DNA of 64,000 bases from Arthrobacter_J sp038199985 (GTDB lineage Bacteria; Actinomycetota; Actinomycetes; Actinomycetales; Micrococcaceae), in assembly GCA_038199985.1 (NCBI GenBank), contig JBBPYK010000069.1, positions 62,001-126,000 on the forward strand. The letters run 5' to 3'. The notes beneath the pieces are model-generated. The model did no database searches, was not told the DNA's origin, and saw only the letters and a program-made list of their open reading frames with translations. Shown piece after piece: positions 8,831 to 17,828 of this stretch. Every line of letters starts with the position of its first letter. Positions within the stretch are counted from its first letter, which is position 1. A program made the translations under genes and the position numbers.

Positions 8831-9133
8831 CTAAGGCGTGTTGTCTGGAGATTTATCCTGAGCCCCAGTGCTATCCGGTTGACCGCTGGGTGTCTTTGAC
8901 GAGTTGGCGTGAGAGCCGTCGACGACCCGGCCTTCTACGGGCGACTCTTTTCCATCCGAAGATTTAGGGTCTGATTTACCGTCATCCTTCATCTGCTTTA
9001 CCTCAGACTTAAAAATCCGCATGGACTGACCCAGATTGCGCGCCAGTCCGGGAAGTTTGGCTGCGCCAAAGAGCAACACAACAAGAACGATGAGAATGAT
9101 AACCGTCCAAGGGTTATCGAGTAATCTGCCCAT
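8831..9133 (-). CDS. tatA: twin-arginine translocase subunit TatA
   Basis: 100 residues. A single N-terminal membrane helix (about 9-24) is followed by the hinge and amphipathic helix FGAAKLPGLARNLGQSM (about 22-38), then a charged, Ser/Asp/Lys-rich disordered tail. TatA forms the pore-like assembly recruited by TatC. AAAGGAA lies eight bases before the ATG. The order small membrane protein, tatA, tatC matches an operon; in M. tuberculosis tatA and tatC are likewise adjacent to the paf genes. Confidence 0.95.
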   Translation of the reverse strand: MGRLLDNPWTVIILIVLVVLLFGAAKLPGLARNLGQSMRIFKSEVKQMKDDGKSDPKSSDGKESPVEGRVVDGSHANSSKTPSGQPDSTGAQDKSPDNTP

Positions 9134-9167
9134 GCGCTAAATTCCTTTCAACTGGTTAAACTTTACG

Positions 9168-9509
9168 TCACAGACCAGGTAGGTCCCGAACAGCTACTGG
9201 TTGACCACGGTCTATCCGCCGCGCTACGCGGTTGACGCGCCGCACTTCTCGTCGATGCGCCTTTCCCGAGTGGTATGCACTTCGCATTTCTGCTGGATCT
9301 GCGAAAACAGCTGAATCAAGGTGACGTATGTTCGTTTCAGCGGGCTGGGGGTCTGGCGCAGAAAGCTTGTCCAGCATGGAGGACGCTGAGCCCAGATCTG
9401 TCAAAAGCGCCGAGAAACCTCGGTACAACCGGAACCCGCAATAGATCAGGAACAACAGAGTCAACGCTACGAGCGCAACCCACAACACGATCCACGACCA
9501 CCAAGGCAT
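9168..9509 (-). CDS. small membrane protein of unknown function
   Basis: 113 residues. One strong N-terminal membrane helix (about 5-27, Trp-rich start MPWWSW) leads into a predicted cytoplasmic region with an Ala/Ser/Asp stretch and a very basic end rich in Arg (about 80-105). I do not recognise a domain. It lies 34 bases before tatA and 17 bases after the pafBC stop on the same strand, so it is probably co-transcribed with both. It is likely conserved among Micrococcaceae by position only; no function is proposed. Confidence 0.7.
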   Translation of the reverse strand: MPWWSWIVLWVALVALTLLFLIYCGFRLYRGFSALLTDLGSASSMLDKLSAPDPQPAETNIRHLDSAVFADPAEMRSAYHSGKAHRREVRRVNRVARRIDRGQPVAVRDLPGL

Positions 9510-9526
9510 GTCATCAGTCTACTGGT

Positions 9527-11506
9527 TCATGGGGATGAGACTCCAAGCGAGCCTAGAATCCACTCCTCGACGCGGTCCCGGAGTTCTTTTGGTGCCGCGA
9601 CAGTGACGTCACCGCCGTGGGAAGCGACGAACCCTGGTAACCAGGACGTCTCAGCCACCGGGATGACGGCAGCGATACGGCCATCTGATAGATCCGCGGT
9701 ATGTGTGGCCTGATAGCGTTCAACGATCCAGGCTGCTCGGCGAGCGACGATCAACGTCACGACGACGTCGTTCTCGTCCGGCGTAAACAACTGACCGCTA
9801 CCGGAGCGGTGATCAACAGTTCGCGGAACGGTCTCCGCGCATGGTGAATCCGTGACGACAGCATCAATAATGCGGTCCAATCGGAAGTTACGCAGGCCGT
9901 CAACAGACCTGCACCATGCCTCCAAATACCAATCGTTGTCTCGGGAGAAGAGAGTCAGCGGGTCAACAGAACGTTTAGTGATCTCGTCCCGTCCAGGAAC
10001 CAAGTAGGTTAGTCGCACCTGTTTTCTGGCCTCTAGAGCACCGCGGAGCTCTTCCAACCTCGATTCAAGACCGCGTTCGGCGATAGTGCTGCCGAGCACA
10101 CCTTCAGCAAACCCAGCCCCTCCAGCAGCACCTGCCAACGTAGCAAGGGCCGACTCTACGGCGTCCGCTTGATGGACACCGGGCAGTGACTTCAACGACT
10201 GGAGACCGACGATAAGAGCATACGCTTCGTCCATGGCTAGTCGAACTGGCTCCGAGAACTTGTCCGCATTGTCAATATAAATTCGGTTGTCTTCGTAGCT
10301 CACATCCAGCAAGTGATCTGGATAGTGCCTCGGTCCGCTCACGAAGAGTAGGTCCAGATCCTTCACGAGTTGCGTGGTGGACACCCCGAAGTGCCGCGCA
10401 GTTCCGGCTACATCGGTTCCCTGCCGATGCAGTACATAGGGTACGAGATCCAGCAACCGACCGAGATGCTCGTCAGAAGATGTTTTGGAACTGTTCAGCG
10501 GCCCGGAGCGCACCTCGTCAACGGTGAATGCGGGAACCTGCTCTCGTGCCCGCACAAGGGCTTTGGTCAACAACTCATGGACTGCTTCGCGGAGATCCTG
10601 CGGCTCAATGACCTCTACCTTTGAACCCAGCGCAGCAAGACGTCCAGCCATTCCAGCTGGATCCGCGAACGGAACGACAACTGTATCCATCATCCCCTCG
10701 CGTTCAATGACTTCACCATCGAGACGAATCGCATGGCCTGTTCCGCGTTGCACGCGGATCCTAGCAACGCGCCGTTCGAATGCAGTGTCCAGGGACGCCA
10801 GAGAACGGTGGATGGAAAAATCGGATGGCACGGTGTAACTGCCGATCAGAAACCGGACAGTGCCCGAGATACGACTCAGCCGAAAATAGCGTTCGGCCTG
10901 GCGGTCCTCGTCGAGCCCGACTAGATACCAGTGCCCGAACCGACTTCCCAACCCCCATGGCTGCACTGTTCTTGATTCAGGAAAGTCGGATCCGGCCGAT
11001 CCGTAGTCAAACCGCGCCCGCTGACGCTGTGACGTTGCCTGCCACAGCTCATCGAAATATGGGTCCGCCGTACTGAACTTTGGTTGGACAAGCGGCAGTT
11101 CGGCGTCGTATGTTTCGCCAGAACGCAGGGAGACTTTCCTCAGCGCGCGCTGAGCCGCAGAGCCGAGAGCTGCCAGTTCCCACATCTGTGCTGCGAGAGA
11201 CAGCACCGCCAATTCCGGAGCGGAGAAGTTCAGCTCCGGCAGACTGTACTCGACAACATTAATCCGGTATCGCTGAGAGGCAGACTCATTCTCGAATAAT
11301 GAATCACCCGGTATTGTTTCCACCGGAATACCTTGCTCGCGCAGGGCTGCCTTGTCACGGTCAAAGAGTTTTTCACGTGCTTGGTCGCTCGCCACCCCAC
11401 GGTAGAGTTCGATCTCATCGAAGAGCTCCTGTTTGGAGAAACCACGGCGCGAGGACATCAGCGCCATGACGAGGCTCAGCAGGCGTTCGGTACGTTTCGC
11501 AGACAC
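9527..11506 (-). CDS. pafBC: fused PafB-PafC WYL-domain transcriptional activator
   Basis: 659 residues, twice the length of a single PafB or PafC. Each half has an N-terminal winged-helix DNA-binding domain, a WYL domain and a WCX extension. In the first half KRTERLLSLVMALMSSRRGF is the helix-turn-helix start, and the WYL core is near 150-235. The second half begins near 340 (GRLLDLVPYVLHRQGTDV), with its WYL core around 485-560 (WYLEAWCRSVDGLRNFRLDR). PafBC activates the LexA-independent DNA-damage response in mycobacteria. Despite their name these proteins are not proteasome subunits, although they lie beside pafA. A naturally fused PafBC is known from Arthrobacter. The GTG start is preceded by a -10 hexamer at seven bases. 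Confidence 0.93.
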   Translation of the reverse strand: MSAKRTERLLSLVMALMSSRRGFSKQELFDEIELYRGVASDQAREKLFDRDKAALREQGIPVETIPGDSLFENESASQRYRINVVEYSLPELNFSAPELAVLSLAAQMWELAALGSAAQRALRKVSLRSGETYDAELPLVQPKFSTADPYFDELWQATSQRQRARFDYGSAGSDFPESRTVQPWGLGSRFGHWYLVGLDEDRQAERYFRLSRISGTVRFLIGSYTVPSDFSIHRSLASLDTAFERRVARIRVQRGTGHAIRLDGEVIEREGMMDTVVVPFADPAGMAGRLAALGSKVEVIEPQDLREAVHELLTKALVRAREQVPAFTVDEVRSGPLNSSKTSSDEHLGRLLDLVPYVLHRQGTDVAGTARHFGVSTTQLVKDLDLLFVSGPRHYPDHLLDVSYEDNRIYIDNADKFSEPVRLAMDEAYALIVGLQSLKSLPGVHQADAVESALATLAGAAGGAGFAEGVLGSTIAERGLESRLEELRGALEARKQVRLTYLVPGRDEITKRSVDPLTLFSRDNDWYLEAWCRSVDGLRNFRLDRIIDAVVTDSPCAETVPRTVDHRSGSGQLFTPDENDVVVTLIVARRAAWIVERYQATHTADLSDGRIAAVIPVAETSWLPGFVASHGGDVTVAAPKELRDRVEEWILGSLGVSSP

Positions 11507-11513
11507 AAGTGCA

Positions 11514-11519
11514 ACGCTA
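11514..11519 (-). promoter_or_regulatory. -10 element for leaderless pafBC
   Basis: Leftward TAGCGT is followed by seven bases and the GTG at 11506. No Shine-Dalgarno is present. I saw no TTGTC-type PafBC-dependent motif at the proper place upstream, so autoregulation is not indicated. Confidence 0.5.
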
Positions 11520-11599
11520 CCTTCCAGATGATGCAGAGATGCGAAAGCCGGGCGGTACGCGCTGGAAAGCGCGGGCCGCCCGGCTATTGCCGATGAGGG

Positions 11600-11995
11600 T
11601 TAACGCACGTCAAGCAGATCCACAACAAAGATCAGTGACTCTCCGGGCGCAACGGCCGACCCCGCGCCGCGCTCCCCATACGCCATGGAGGACGGTACAT
11701 CTAACCGTCGTCGTCCACCGACTTTCATACCCAAAAGGCCTTCATCCCATCCCTGGATGACCTGCCCGACACCAACCTTGAAGTCGAGGGGTGCGCCACG
11801 GTTCCACGAGGCGTCGAACTCCTCGCCGGTGGAATGTGCCACGCCAACGTAGTGAGCCGACACAGTGCTGCCCCGCTTTACCTCAGTGCCATCACCGTCA
11901 ATGAGGTCCCTAACGACGAGTGACTCCGGTGCCTCGAGACCGGGAAAATCGACTTCAGGCTTCTGACGGTCGTATTCGCGTTTTCCAAATGACAT
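11600..11995 (-). CDS. FKBP-type peptidyl-prolyl isomerase (cytoplasmic)
   Basis: 131 residues, one FKBP domain. Typical elements are the HYVGV strand (about 48-52), the FDASW segment (about 60-64), VIQGWDEGLLGMKVGG (about 79-94) and PSSMAYGERG (about 100-109). It has no signal peptide, so it acts in the cytoplasm. It starts seven bases after the stop of the FKBP lipoprotein gene, so the two isomerases form a tandem operon, an arrangement that probably arose by duplication. It lies between pafA and pafBC, as in related actinobacteria. Confidence 0.94.
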   Translation of the reverse strand: MSFGKREYDRQKPEVDFPGLEAPESLVVRDLIDGDGTEVKRGSTVSAHYVGVAHSTGEEFDASWNRGAPLDFKVGVGQVIQGWDEGLLGMKVGGRRRLDVPSSMAYGERGAGSAVAPGESLIFVVDLLDVR

Positions 11996-12002
11996 GTTTT
12001 CC

Positions 12003-12944
12003 TTACTCAGCTTTTTCGGCTTTTACATCAACGAGCTTCATGTAGAAAACGAGCGCTCCCGCTGGCTTTCCCTCACCTGGTTCTTCCCCGTAGGCCAGCT
12101 CAGCCGGAATGGTCACGAGGAGCTCGGAGCCCTTCTTGTGACCAAGAGCGGCAACGGTCCAACCCTCAATTACGCGAGGTGCCGACATCGAGAACTCGAA
12201 CGGATCGCGTCCTTCCTCGAAGCTGGAGTCAAACTTCTTGCCGTCTTCCCAACGAACCCCCAGATACTCGGCGCTGACGGTACTTTCCTTCGTCACCTCA
12301 GGACCATCGCCCTGCTTCAGCACCTGGACAGTGACCTTCTCTGGAGCATCCTTGCCCTTGGGAATTGAAATGTCCGGGACACCTTTGCCGTCAAGCTTTA
12401 CAGACGGCAAAGCGCCAGCCTCATCGAGCTTTTCCACTTCATCTTGTTTCATTGCCACCGGCGGCGCTTCGCTGTCCACGACCTTGAGGACAAGCAGCTG
12501 TTTGGGCAACTGCGCTTCCTCGGAGTCCTTGGTCGGAATCATGTAGGCGATCTGTGCACCAACTTTGGCACCAACAAGCACCTCGTAGAGGGCTTCGTCG
12601 GTCTTTTCCAGCTCTTCGGTCAGGGGAATGATCTGAGGATCCGGCTGTTCGTACGTATTGCCAAGCTCGTCACCCTTCTCCGGGTCAAGGGAGACTAGAC
12701 GAATCGACACACGATCCCCCTCGGCAACTGTGTCGCCATCTCCCACTGTCACCACTCTTGCCGAAGGCTCGGAAACTTCGAGGGGAGCATCGAACTCCAC
12801 CTTGGGGACCTTCTTCTCGTCCTCGACCGTTACAGTCACGGAGTCAAGGGCACCGGCCTGCCCCGAAGATTCGCCCTCTTCTGCCCCTCCACATGCCGTC
12901 AGCAGTAACAGGGCTGGGAGGATAATCGCTAGTACTTTGCGCAC
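12003..12944 (-). CDS. FKBP-type peptidyl-prolyl isomerase lipoprotein
   Basis: 313 residues from the GTG at 12944. That start gives a compact lipoprotein signal peptide ending in the lipobox LLTAC; an ATG at 12995 would add 17 charged residues before it and is less likely. After an Asp/Glu-rich linker there is a first, degenerate FKBP-like region (about 45-160), then a clear FKBP domain (about 205-310) with AEYLGVRWEDGKKFDSS, VIEGW and PAELAYGEEPG. It should fold secreted proteins at the outer face of the membrane. It is co-transcribed with the cytoplasmic FKBP gene. Confidence 0.92.
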   Translation of the reverse strand: MRKVLAIILPALLLLTACGGAEEGESSGQAGALDSVTVTVEDEKKVPKVEFDAPLEVSEPSARVVTVGDGDTVAEGDRVSIRLVSLDPEKGDELGNTYEQPDPQIIPLTEELEKTDEALYEVLVGAKVGAQIAYMIPTKDSEEAQLPKQLLVLKVVDSEAPPVAMKQDEVEKLDEAGALPSVKLDGKGVPDISIPKGKDAPEKVTVQVLKQGDGPEVTKESTVSAEYLGVRWEDGKKFDSSFEEGRDPFEFSMSAPRVIEGWTVAALGHKKGSELLVTIPAELAYGEEPGEGKPAGALVFYMKLVDVKAEKAE

Positions 12945-13061
12945 AGTGCTTCTTTCACTGGTGAGAATATGGTCGGAAATAATTCGGCCGGCCATGCATC
13001 GGGTACAGGCAGACTCATCTAGGGTAACTGCTCACCGCAGCTGGCGTCTCAGCCATTTACC

Positions 13062-14423
13062 TCACAGGCGCTCTAGCAGCGCATCCACTCGCTCATCAAA
13101 AGCAGCGAACGGGTCTTTGCAAAGAACCGTGTGTTGAGCGCGGTCGTTGAGTTTCAGGTGCACCCAATCAACGGTGTAGTCCTTACCGGCTTCCTGTGCG
13201 CGGCGCACAAACTCGCCACGGAGCCGCGCCCTCGTGGTCTCTGGCGGCGCCGTCACCGCGGATTGGATCGTTTCATCCGTGACCACTCTGGCGGCCCCGC
13301 CCCGGGCTTGAAGCAGGAAAAATACCCCCCGCTTCCGGCTGATGTCGTGGTACGTCAGATCTAGCTGCGCGACGCGCGGCGAATCGAGAGAGACTCCCCG
13401 GCGTCGCTGGTAGCCATCGAGAAGTTTTTTCTTGATGGCCCAGTCAATTTCAGTGTCAATACCCGAGTGATTCCCCGACTCCACCGCGTCCAATGTACGT
13501 TCCCACAGATCGAGGATCCGACTCACGTGCGGGTTGTGGGCACCATTAGCGTCCACAAAGGACGTGGCTTTGGCAAGGAATTCGTGCTGCATCTCCACCG
13601 CAGACATTTCTTTGCCATTGGCAAGCTTGAGCTTGTGCCGACCGGTTAGATCGTGGGAAACGTCGCGGATGCTGCGGATTGGATTCTCGAGCCGGAGATC
13701 GCGCAGGATGGCACCGGATTCGATCATTCTGAGGATAAGGTCGGCTGACCCCACTTTCAGCAGGGTCGTGGTTTCCGACATGTTGGAGTCGCCACAGATG
13801 ACGTGTAGCCTTCGGTAGAATTCAGCGTCGGCATGCGGCTCGTCCCGGGTATTGATGATCGGTCGTGAGCGGGTGGTCGCGGACGATATCCCCTCCCACA
13901 TGTGATCGGCGCGTTGGGAAAACGCGTAGAACGATTCTTTTTGGCTCGGAAGCACCTTGCCCGCCCCGCAGAGCAGCTGCCGGGTCACAAGAAACGGAAT
14001 CAGCGTTTCGGTGAGTCGGGTGAACTCCGTTTTCCGCGGAATAAGGTAATTTTCATGGCTGCCATACGAGTTCCCGGCAGAATCGGTGTTGTTTTTGAAC
14101 AAATAAATTTTGCCGTTGAAACCTTCCACCGATAGTCGGTCCTGGGCTTCGTCAACGAGGTCATCGAGAATGAGCTCACCGGCTCGGTCATGAGCAATGA
14201 GTTGCGCGATGTCATCGCACTCGGCAGTAGCGTATTCCGGGTGGGAGCCTACATCTAGATACAGTCGGGACCCGTTACCCAAAAAGACGTTGGAGGACCG
14301 GCCCCAACTGACAACCTTACGGAAGAGGTACCGAGCAACTTCTTCAGGAGTGAGCGGCCTACCTCCAGGGTCCGAATAGGCTATGCCGTACTCCGTTTCA
14401 ACGCCAAAAATCCTGCGATCCAC
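13062..14423 (-). CDS. pafA: Pup--protein ligase PafA
   Basis: 453 residues, full length. PafA joins the C-terminal glutamate of deamidated Pup to lysines of target proteins, using ATP. The glutamine-synthetase-like core shows GVETEYGIAYSD at the N-terminus, GNGSRLYLDVGSHPEYATAE (about 49-68), LFKNNTDSAGNSYGSHENYL (about 108-127) and INTRDEPHADAEFYRRLHV (about 191-209), followed by the C-terminal domain. The GTG start overlaps the prcA stop by one base, so translation is coupled. It is a paralogue of dop three genes upstream. Confidence 0.97.
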   Translation of the reverse strand: MDRRIFGVETEYGIAYSDPGGRPLTPEEVARYLFRKVVSWGRSSNVFLGNGSRLYLDVGSHPEYATAECDDIAQLIAHDRAGELILDDLVDEAQDRLSVEGFNGKIYLFKNNTDSAGNSYGSHENYLIPRKTEFTRLTETLIPFLVTRQLLCGAGKVLPSQKESFYAFSQRADHMWEGISSATTRSRPIINTRDEPHADAEFYRRLHVICGDSNMSETTTLLKVGSADLILRMIESGAILRDLRLENPIRSIRDVSHDLTGRHKLKLANGKEMSAVEMQHEFLAKATSFVDANGAHNPHVSRILDLWERTLDAVESGNHSGIDTEIDWAIKKKLLDGYQRRRGVSLDSPRVAQLDLTYHDISRKRGVFFLLQARGGAARVVTDETIQSAVTAPPETTRARLRGEFVRRAQEAGKDYTVDWVHLKLNDRAQHTVLCKDPFAAFDERVDALLERL

Positions 14424-15139
14424 TAGGGGCGCTCCTTCCCTTTGAGCATGTCATCCAGTTCTCGGCCCACAATCCGCCGGAATGCCCGCCGTGACCCCCT
14501 GCTCGTCAGAGGATCACGCTCAAGTACCGCTGCCTCCAACAACGAAGGTTCCTGCCGTTCTTGTCCGGGTCGGTCTCCGCCTAGGGCTTGAACTGCCGCA
14601 CAAACCGATTCCGATAGCGACGCTCCCCCATCAAAAGCACTTTCGAGGCGCCTCGTCACAGCATCAGCATCGCCGCCCATGATAATAAAACTACTCTCGT
14701 CCGCGATTGAACCGTCATATGATAAGCGGTACAGATGGTCCTCCGACGCCGTTACCCCTACCTCGGCAACCGCGAGTTCTACCTCAAATGGTTTACTCTC
14801 GGCCGTGAAAACAGCTCCGAGACTCTCCGCGTACACGCTGGCCAGACCCCGTGCAGTAACGTCAGCCCGATCGTAGGTATAACCGCGAACATCCGCGTAG
14901 CGAATCCCCGCCTGCCGCAGACCTTCGAATTCGTTGTACTTTCCCACCGCGGCGAACGCGATTCGATCATAAATCTCACTCAATTTATGCAACGACGGTG
15001 AAGGGTTCTCCGCCACCAGGGCAATTCCGTCAAGACAACTGAGAACGACCACCGAGCGGCCGCGAGCGATACCCTTCCGCGAAAAATCGGCACGGTCCTT
15101 GATCATTTGCTCCGGCGAAACATAAAACTGCTGCGTCAT
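14423..15139 (-). CDS. prcA: proteasome subunit alpha
   Basis: 238 residues from the ATG at 15139, the family start (MTQQFYVSPEQMIKDRADF). Alpha subunits form the outer rings of the 20S core and gate entry. The N-terminal gating segment and the RADFSRKGIARGRSVVVL region are visible, and there is no catalytic threonine. An upstream in-frame extension overlaps prcB and is not credible. The tail is acidic/basic mixed and ends DDMLKGKERP. It starts one base after the prcB stop. Confidence 0.96.
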   Translation of the reverse strand: MTQQFYVSPEQMIKDRADFSRKGIARGRSVVVLSCLDGIALVAENPSPSLHKLSEIYDRIAFAAVGKYNEFEGLRQAGIRYADVRGYTYDRADVTARGLASVYAESLGAVFTAESKPFEVELAVAEVGVTASEDHLYRLSYDGSIADESSFIIMGGDADAVTRRLESAFDGGASLSESVCAAVQALGGDRPGQERQEPSLLEAAVLERDPLTSRGSRRAFRRIVGRELDDMLKGKERP

Positions 15140-15140
15140 G

Positions 15141-15959
15141 TCAGGCCTCACGCCCGGAGCTGCTGCGGACACCGATGATTCTGGCGGCTGCTGCCGCAAG
15201 CTCGCGGTCCGGGATACGCGCCGTTCCGTCGGCATCGACTGCGTAAACCACAGGCCACAGATCGCGAATTGGATCCGGTCCACCAGTGGCCGAATCGTCG
15301 TCGGCGGCGTCAAAGAGTGCTTCAACAGCAACATCGATAGCCGTGCCGCGAGACATATTGGGCTGCCAGAGTTTTTTCAACGCTCCGCGTGCAAAGCCAG
15401 CTCCGGAACCGACGCTGTGGTGTTCCTGCTCTTCGTACCGGCCTCCGGTAACGTCATAGGAGAAGAGCCTGCCAACGTGGAGCGTTGTATCGAATCCGGT
15501 AAAGAGCGGAATAACAGCGAGCCCTTGCATGGCCAATGTGAGGTTCGCTCGAACCATGGCGGCAAGCCTGTTCGCCTTGCCATCAAGGCTCATCAGCGTG
15601 TCTTCAATTTTTTCATAGTGTTCGAGTTCTACCTGAAACAAACGCATCAGATCCATGGCTATACCCGCAGTGCCAGCAATACCGAGAACTGAGTATTGAT
15701 CTGCAGGAAATACTTTCTCAATATGCCGGCTGGCGATGACGTTTCCCATTGTGGCGCGACGATCTCCCGCCATCAGCGCGCCACCCGAATAGGTCATGGC
15801 GACAATGGTGGTTGCCTGCGGCGCCAAAGCACCCGAACCACTTACTCCTCCTCCAAGATGGCGAGAAAAGGGCAGCTGGTCCGGATGCGCTGCACTCAGA
15901 TAGGCGCTGAATGACGCGACGGCGGCGTCCGCGACGAAGCGTTCGCGGGCCCCCATCAT
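15141..15959 (-). CDS. prcB: proteasome subunit beta (catalytic)
   Basis: 272 residues from the ATG at 15959. A TTG at 15998 is also in frame but overlaps pup and would give a non-conserved extension, whereas ATG 15959 follows a GGGCGGG stretch. A propeptide of 49 residues ends before Thr50-Thr51 (mature start TTIVAMTYSGG), the N-terminal nucleophile. AGDRRATMGNVIASR and the SVGSGAGFARGALKK block are diagnostic. It forms the inner rings of the 20S core with PrcA, and the propeptide is removed on assembly. It begins four bases after the pup stop. Confidence 0.95.
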   Translation of the reverse strand: MMGARERFVADAAVASFSAYLSAAHPDQLPFSRHLGGGVSGSGALAPQATTIVAMTYSGGALMAGDRRATMGNVIASRHIEKVFPADQYSVLGIAGTAGIAMDLMRLFQVELEHYEKIEDTLMSLDGKANRLAAMVRANLTLAMQGLAVIPLFTGFDTTLHVGRLFSYDVTGGRYEEQEHHSVGSGAGFARGALKKLWQPNMSRGTAIDVAVEALFDAADDDSATGGPDPIRDLWPVVYAVDADGTARIPDRELAAAAARIIGVRSSSGREA

Positions 15960-15963
15960 TGGT

Positions 15964-16170
15964 TTACTGCCCGCCCTTTTGAACGAATCCGCGGACAAAC
16001 TCCTCGGCGTTCACTTCCAACACACCGTCGATCTCGTCCAGAAGATCGTCGGTTCCAGCCGTTTGCTGCGTGCTGTCTACAGAGGACTGCTGTGTGGGCA
16101 GAGGCGCCTCGTCTACTTCATGGACCTCGCGGGCCTGCGACCCGGTGTTCTTGCTTTCCTGCGTTGCCAT
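15964..16170 (-). CDS. pup: prokaryotic ubiquitin-like protein Pup
   Basis: 68 residues, mostly disordered and acidic, ending GFVQKGGQ. The terminal Gln68 means it must be deamidated to Glu by Dop before PafA can use it. The helix-forming DLLDEIDGVLEVNAEEFVRG segment is the part bound by the Mpa coiled-coil. A GGAGG lies eight bases before the ATG, one of the best ribosome binding sites in the window, as expected for an abundant protein. It lies between dop and prcB. Confidence 0.97.
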   Translation of the reverse strand: MATQESKNTGSQAREVHEVDEAPLPTQQSSVDSTQQTAGTDDLLDEIDGVLEVNAEEFVRGFVQKGGQ

Positions 16171-16235
16171 TGAGTTGCCTCCTCATTCACGCCAGCGGCG
16201 TTGGGTACGTCCCCTGTCTCATCTATGGTGCCACC

Positions 16236-17828
16236 TTAGTCCGAGGTACCGTCCAGAAGCAGCGACACGAAATCTTCAACGTCTTCTGCCGCTTCGAAGA
16301 GATGCTCCGTGAGCTGTTGGGTGCCTCTGCAGGGCTCAAGTGTTTGAATTCGTTGCAACCTCCGCTTTCCGGGTAGCTCGAAGACAATCGAATCCCAGCT
16401 GGCGCTCACCACGTTTGCCGAATAGCGGCTGACACAGTTGCCCCGAAAATATGCGCGAGTGTCCGATGGAGGTTGCAGGACGGCGGCGTTGATCTCGTCG
16501 TCGGTAAGCAGTCGAGTCATCTGACCCCGAGCTGCAAGCCTGTAGTACAAACCTTTCGATGGCCGCATGTCCGCGTACTGGAGATCAACCAGTGCTAGTC
16601 GGGCATCCGACCATTCCAGGTTGTCGCGATCGCGGAACGCTTGAAGCAATTTCAGCTTCGCCACCCAGTCCACGTCCCGGGACGCGTCCATGGGGTCATG
16701 CCGAAGAATATCGATCAATGTTCCCCATCGTGCCAGCACATCCTGGGTTTGTTCATCTGCGTCGTTGCCAACGTGCTTCCGTGCTGCGTCGAAGTAAATT
16801 TCCTGCAGATCCAGTCCAGTCAGGGACCGGCCATCTGTGGTCCTTACTGTTGCTTGCAGCGAAGGATCATGACTGATTACCTGCAGCGCCTCAACCGGTG
16901 AATCCAGTTCCAGCTTCGGCACAGTCCCGGCTTCAATCATGTCCAGCACCAGCGCCGCCGTACCTACTTTGAGGTAGCACGATATTTCGCTGAGGTTCGC
17001 GTCGCCGATGATGACGTGGAGGCGCCGATACTTGTCCGCCACCGCGTGAGGTTCATCTCGAGTATTGATGATCGGGCGGCGAACCGTGGTTTCTAGCCCC
17101 ACGGATGCCTCGAAGAAGTCTGCTCGTTGACTGATCTGGTAGCCCGATTCCTGAGACAGCGATCCAAGGCCAACCCTGCCAGCGCCGCAGATAACCTGCC
17201 GGGAAGTGAAGAAGGGAAGCAGACCTGACGCGATCGCAGAGAACGGCACCGAGCGTGGCATCAGGTAGTTCTCGTGGGAACCGTAGGATACGGATTTGCT
17301 GTCCGTATTGTTTTTATAAAGGTTCACGGGCGCAAATCCCGGGGTAGCTGCCACTCGGTCCATAGCGCGCTGAACGACAACGTCTCCAGCTTTGTCCCAC
17401 AAAACCGCATCGCGGGGATTGGTGACCTCCGGAGACGAATATTCAGGGTGAGCGTGATCCACATAAAGGCGTGCACCGTTGCCCAGCACCATGTTCATCA
17501 GCACGTCCTCTCCAGGGCCGGTCTCGAAACCGTTGCTGAAGTCCGCACCAGCCAAAGCGACCTGCTCGGCATCGAGCACTGGCGCTTGGTCCGTCAGCTG
17601 GGAAGCATGCGCTTCGCTACGCGACATTTCCCATCCGCGGGCGTCCTGGAGCGGGTGCTCATCGGTGTAGTCCCAACGCGTTCCGGCGAGATTTCCGTAA
17701 CCTTCACGCATTGTCGCGGCATAGGCGTTGACTATCTGACTGGACAGAACCGTCGCATTCGCTCCGGGTTGGGTAGGAGCCAGCACGCCATATTCGGTTT
17801 CGGTTCCCATGACCCGGTTAACGCTCAC
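16236..17828 (-). CDS. dop: deamidase/depupylase of Pup (Dop)
   Basis: 530 residues. It converts Pup-Gln to Pup-Glu and removes Pup from substrates. It is homologous to PafA with the same glutamine-synthetase-like motifs: VMGTETEYGV (6-15), GNGARLYVDHAHPEYSSPE (about 115-133), NLYKNNTDSKSVSYGSHENY and INTRDEPHAVADKYRRLHVI. It is longer than PafA because of the Dop-specific insertion near residues 35-80. The GTG at 17828 overlaps the mpa stop by four bases (GTGA). About 65 bases separate its end from pup. Confidence 0.96.
   Translation of the reverse strand: MSVNRVMGTETEYGVLAPTQPGANATVLSSQIVNAYAATMREGYGNLAGTRWDYTDEHPLQDARGWEMSRSEAHASQLTDQAPVLDAEQVALAGADFSNGFETGPGEDVLMNMVLGNGARLYVDHAHPEYSSPEVTNPRDAVLWDKAGDVVVQRAMDRVAATPGFAPVNLYKNNTDSKSVSYGSHENYLMPRSVPFSAIASGLLPFFTSRQVICGAGRVGLGSLSQESGYQISQRADFFEASVGLETTVRRPIINTRDEPHAVADKYRRLHVIIGDANLSEISCYLKVGTAALVLDMIEAGTVPKLELDSPVEALQVISHDPSLQATVRTTDGRSLTGLDLQEIYFDAARKHVGNDADEQTQDVLARWGTLIDILRHDPMDASRDVDWVAKLKLLQAFRDRDNLEWSDARLALVDLQYADMRPSKGLYYRLAARGQMTRLLTDDEINAAVLQPPSDTRAYFRGNCVSRYSANVVSASWDSIVFELPGKRRLQRIQTLEPCRGTQQLTEHLFEAAEDVEDFVSLLLDGTSD

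Noticed and set aside
15960..15998. TTG start for prcB at 15998
   Set aside because: It overlaps the end of pup and adds non-conserved residues; ATG 15959 is better placed.
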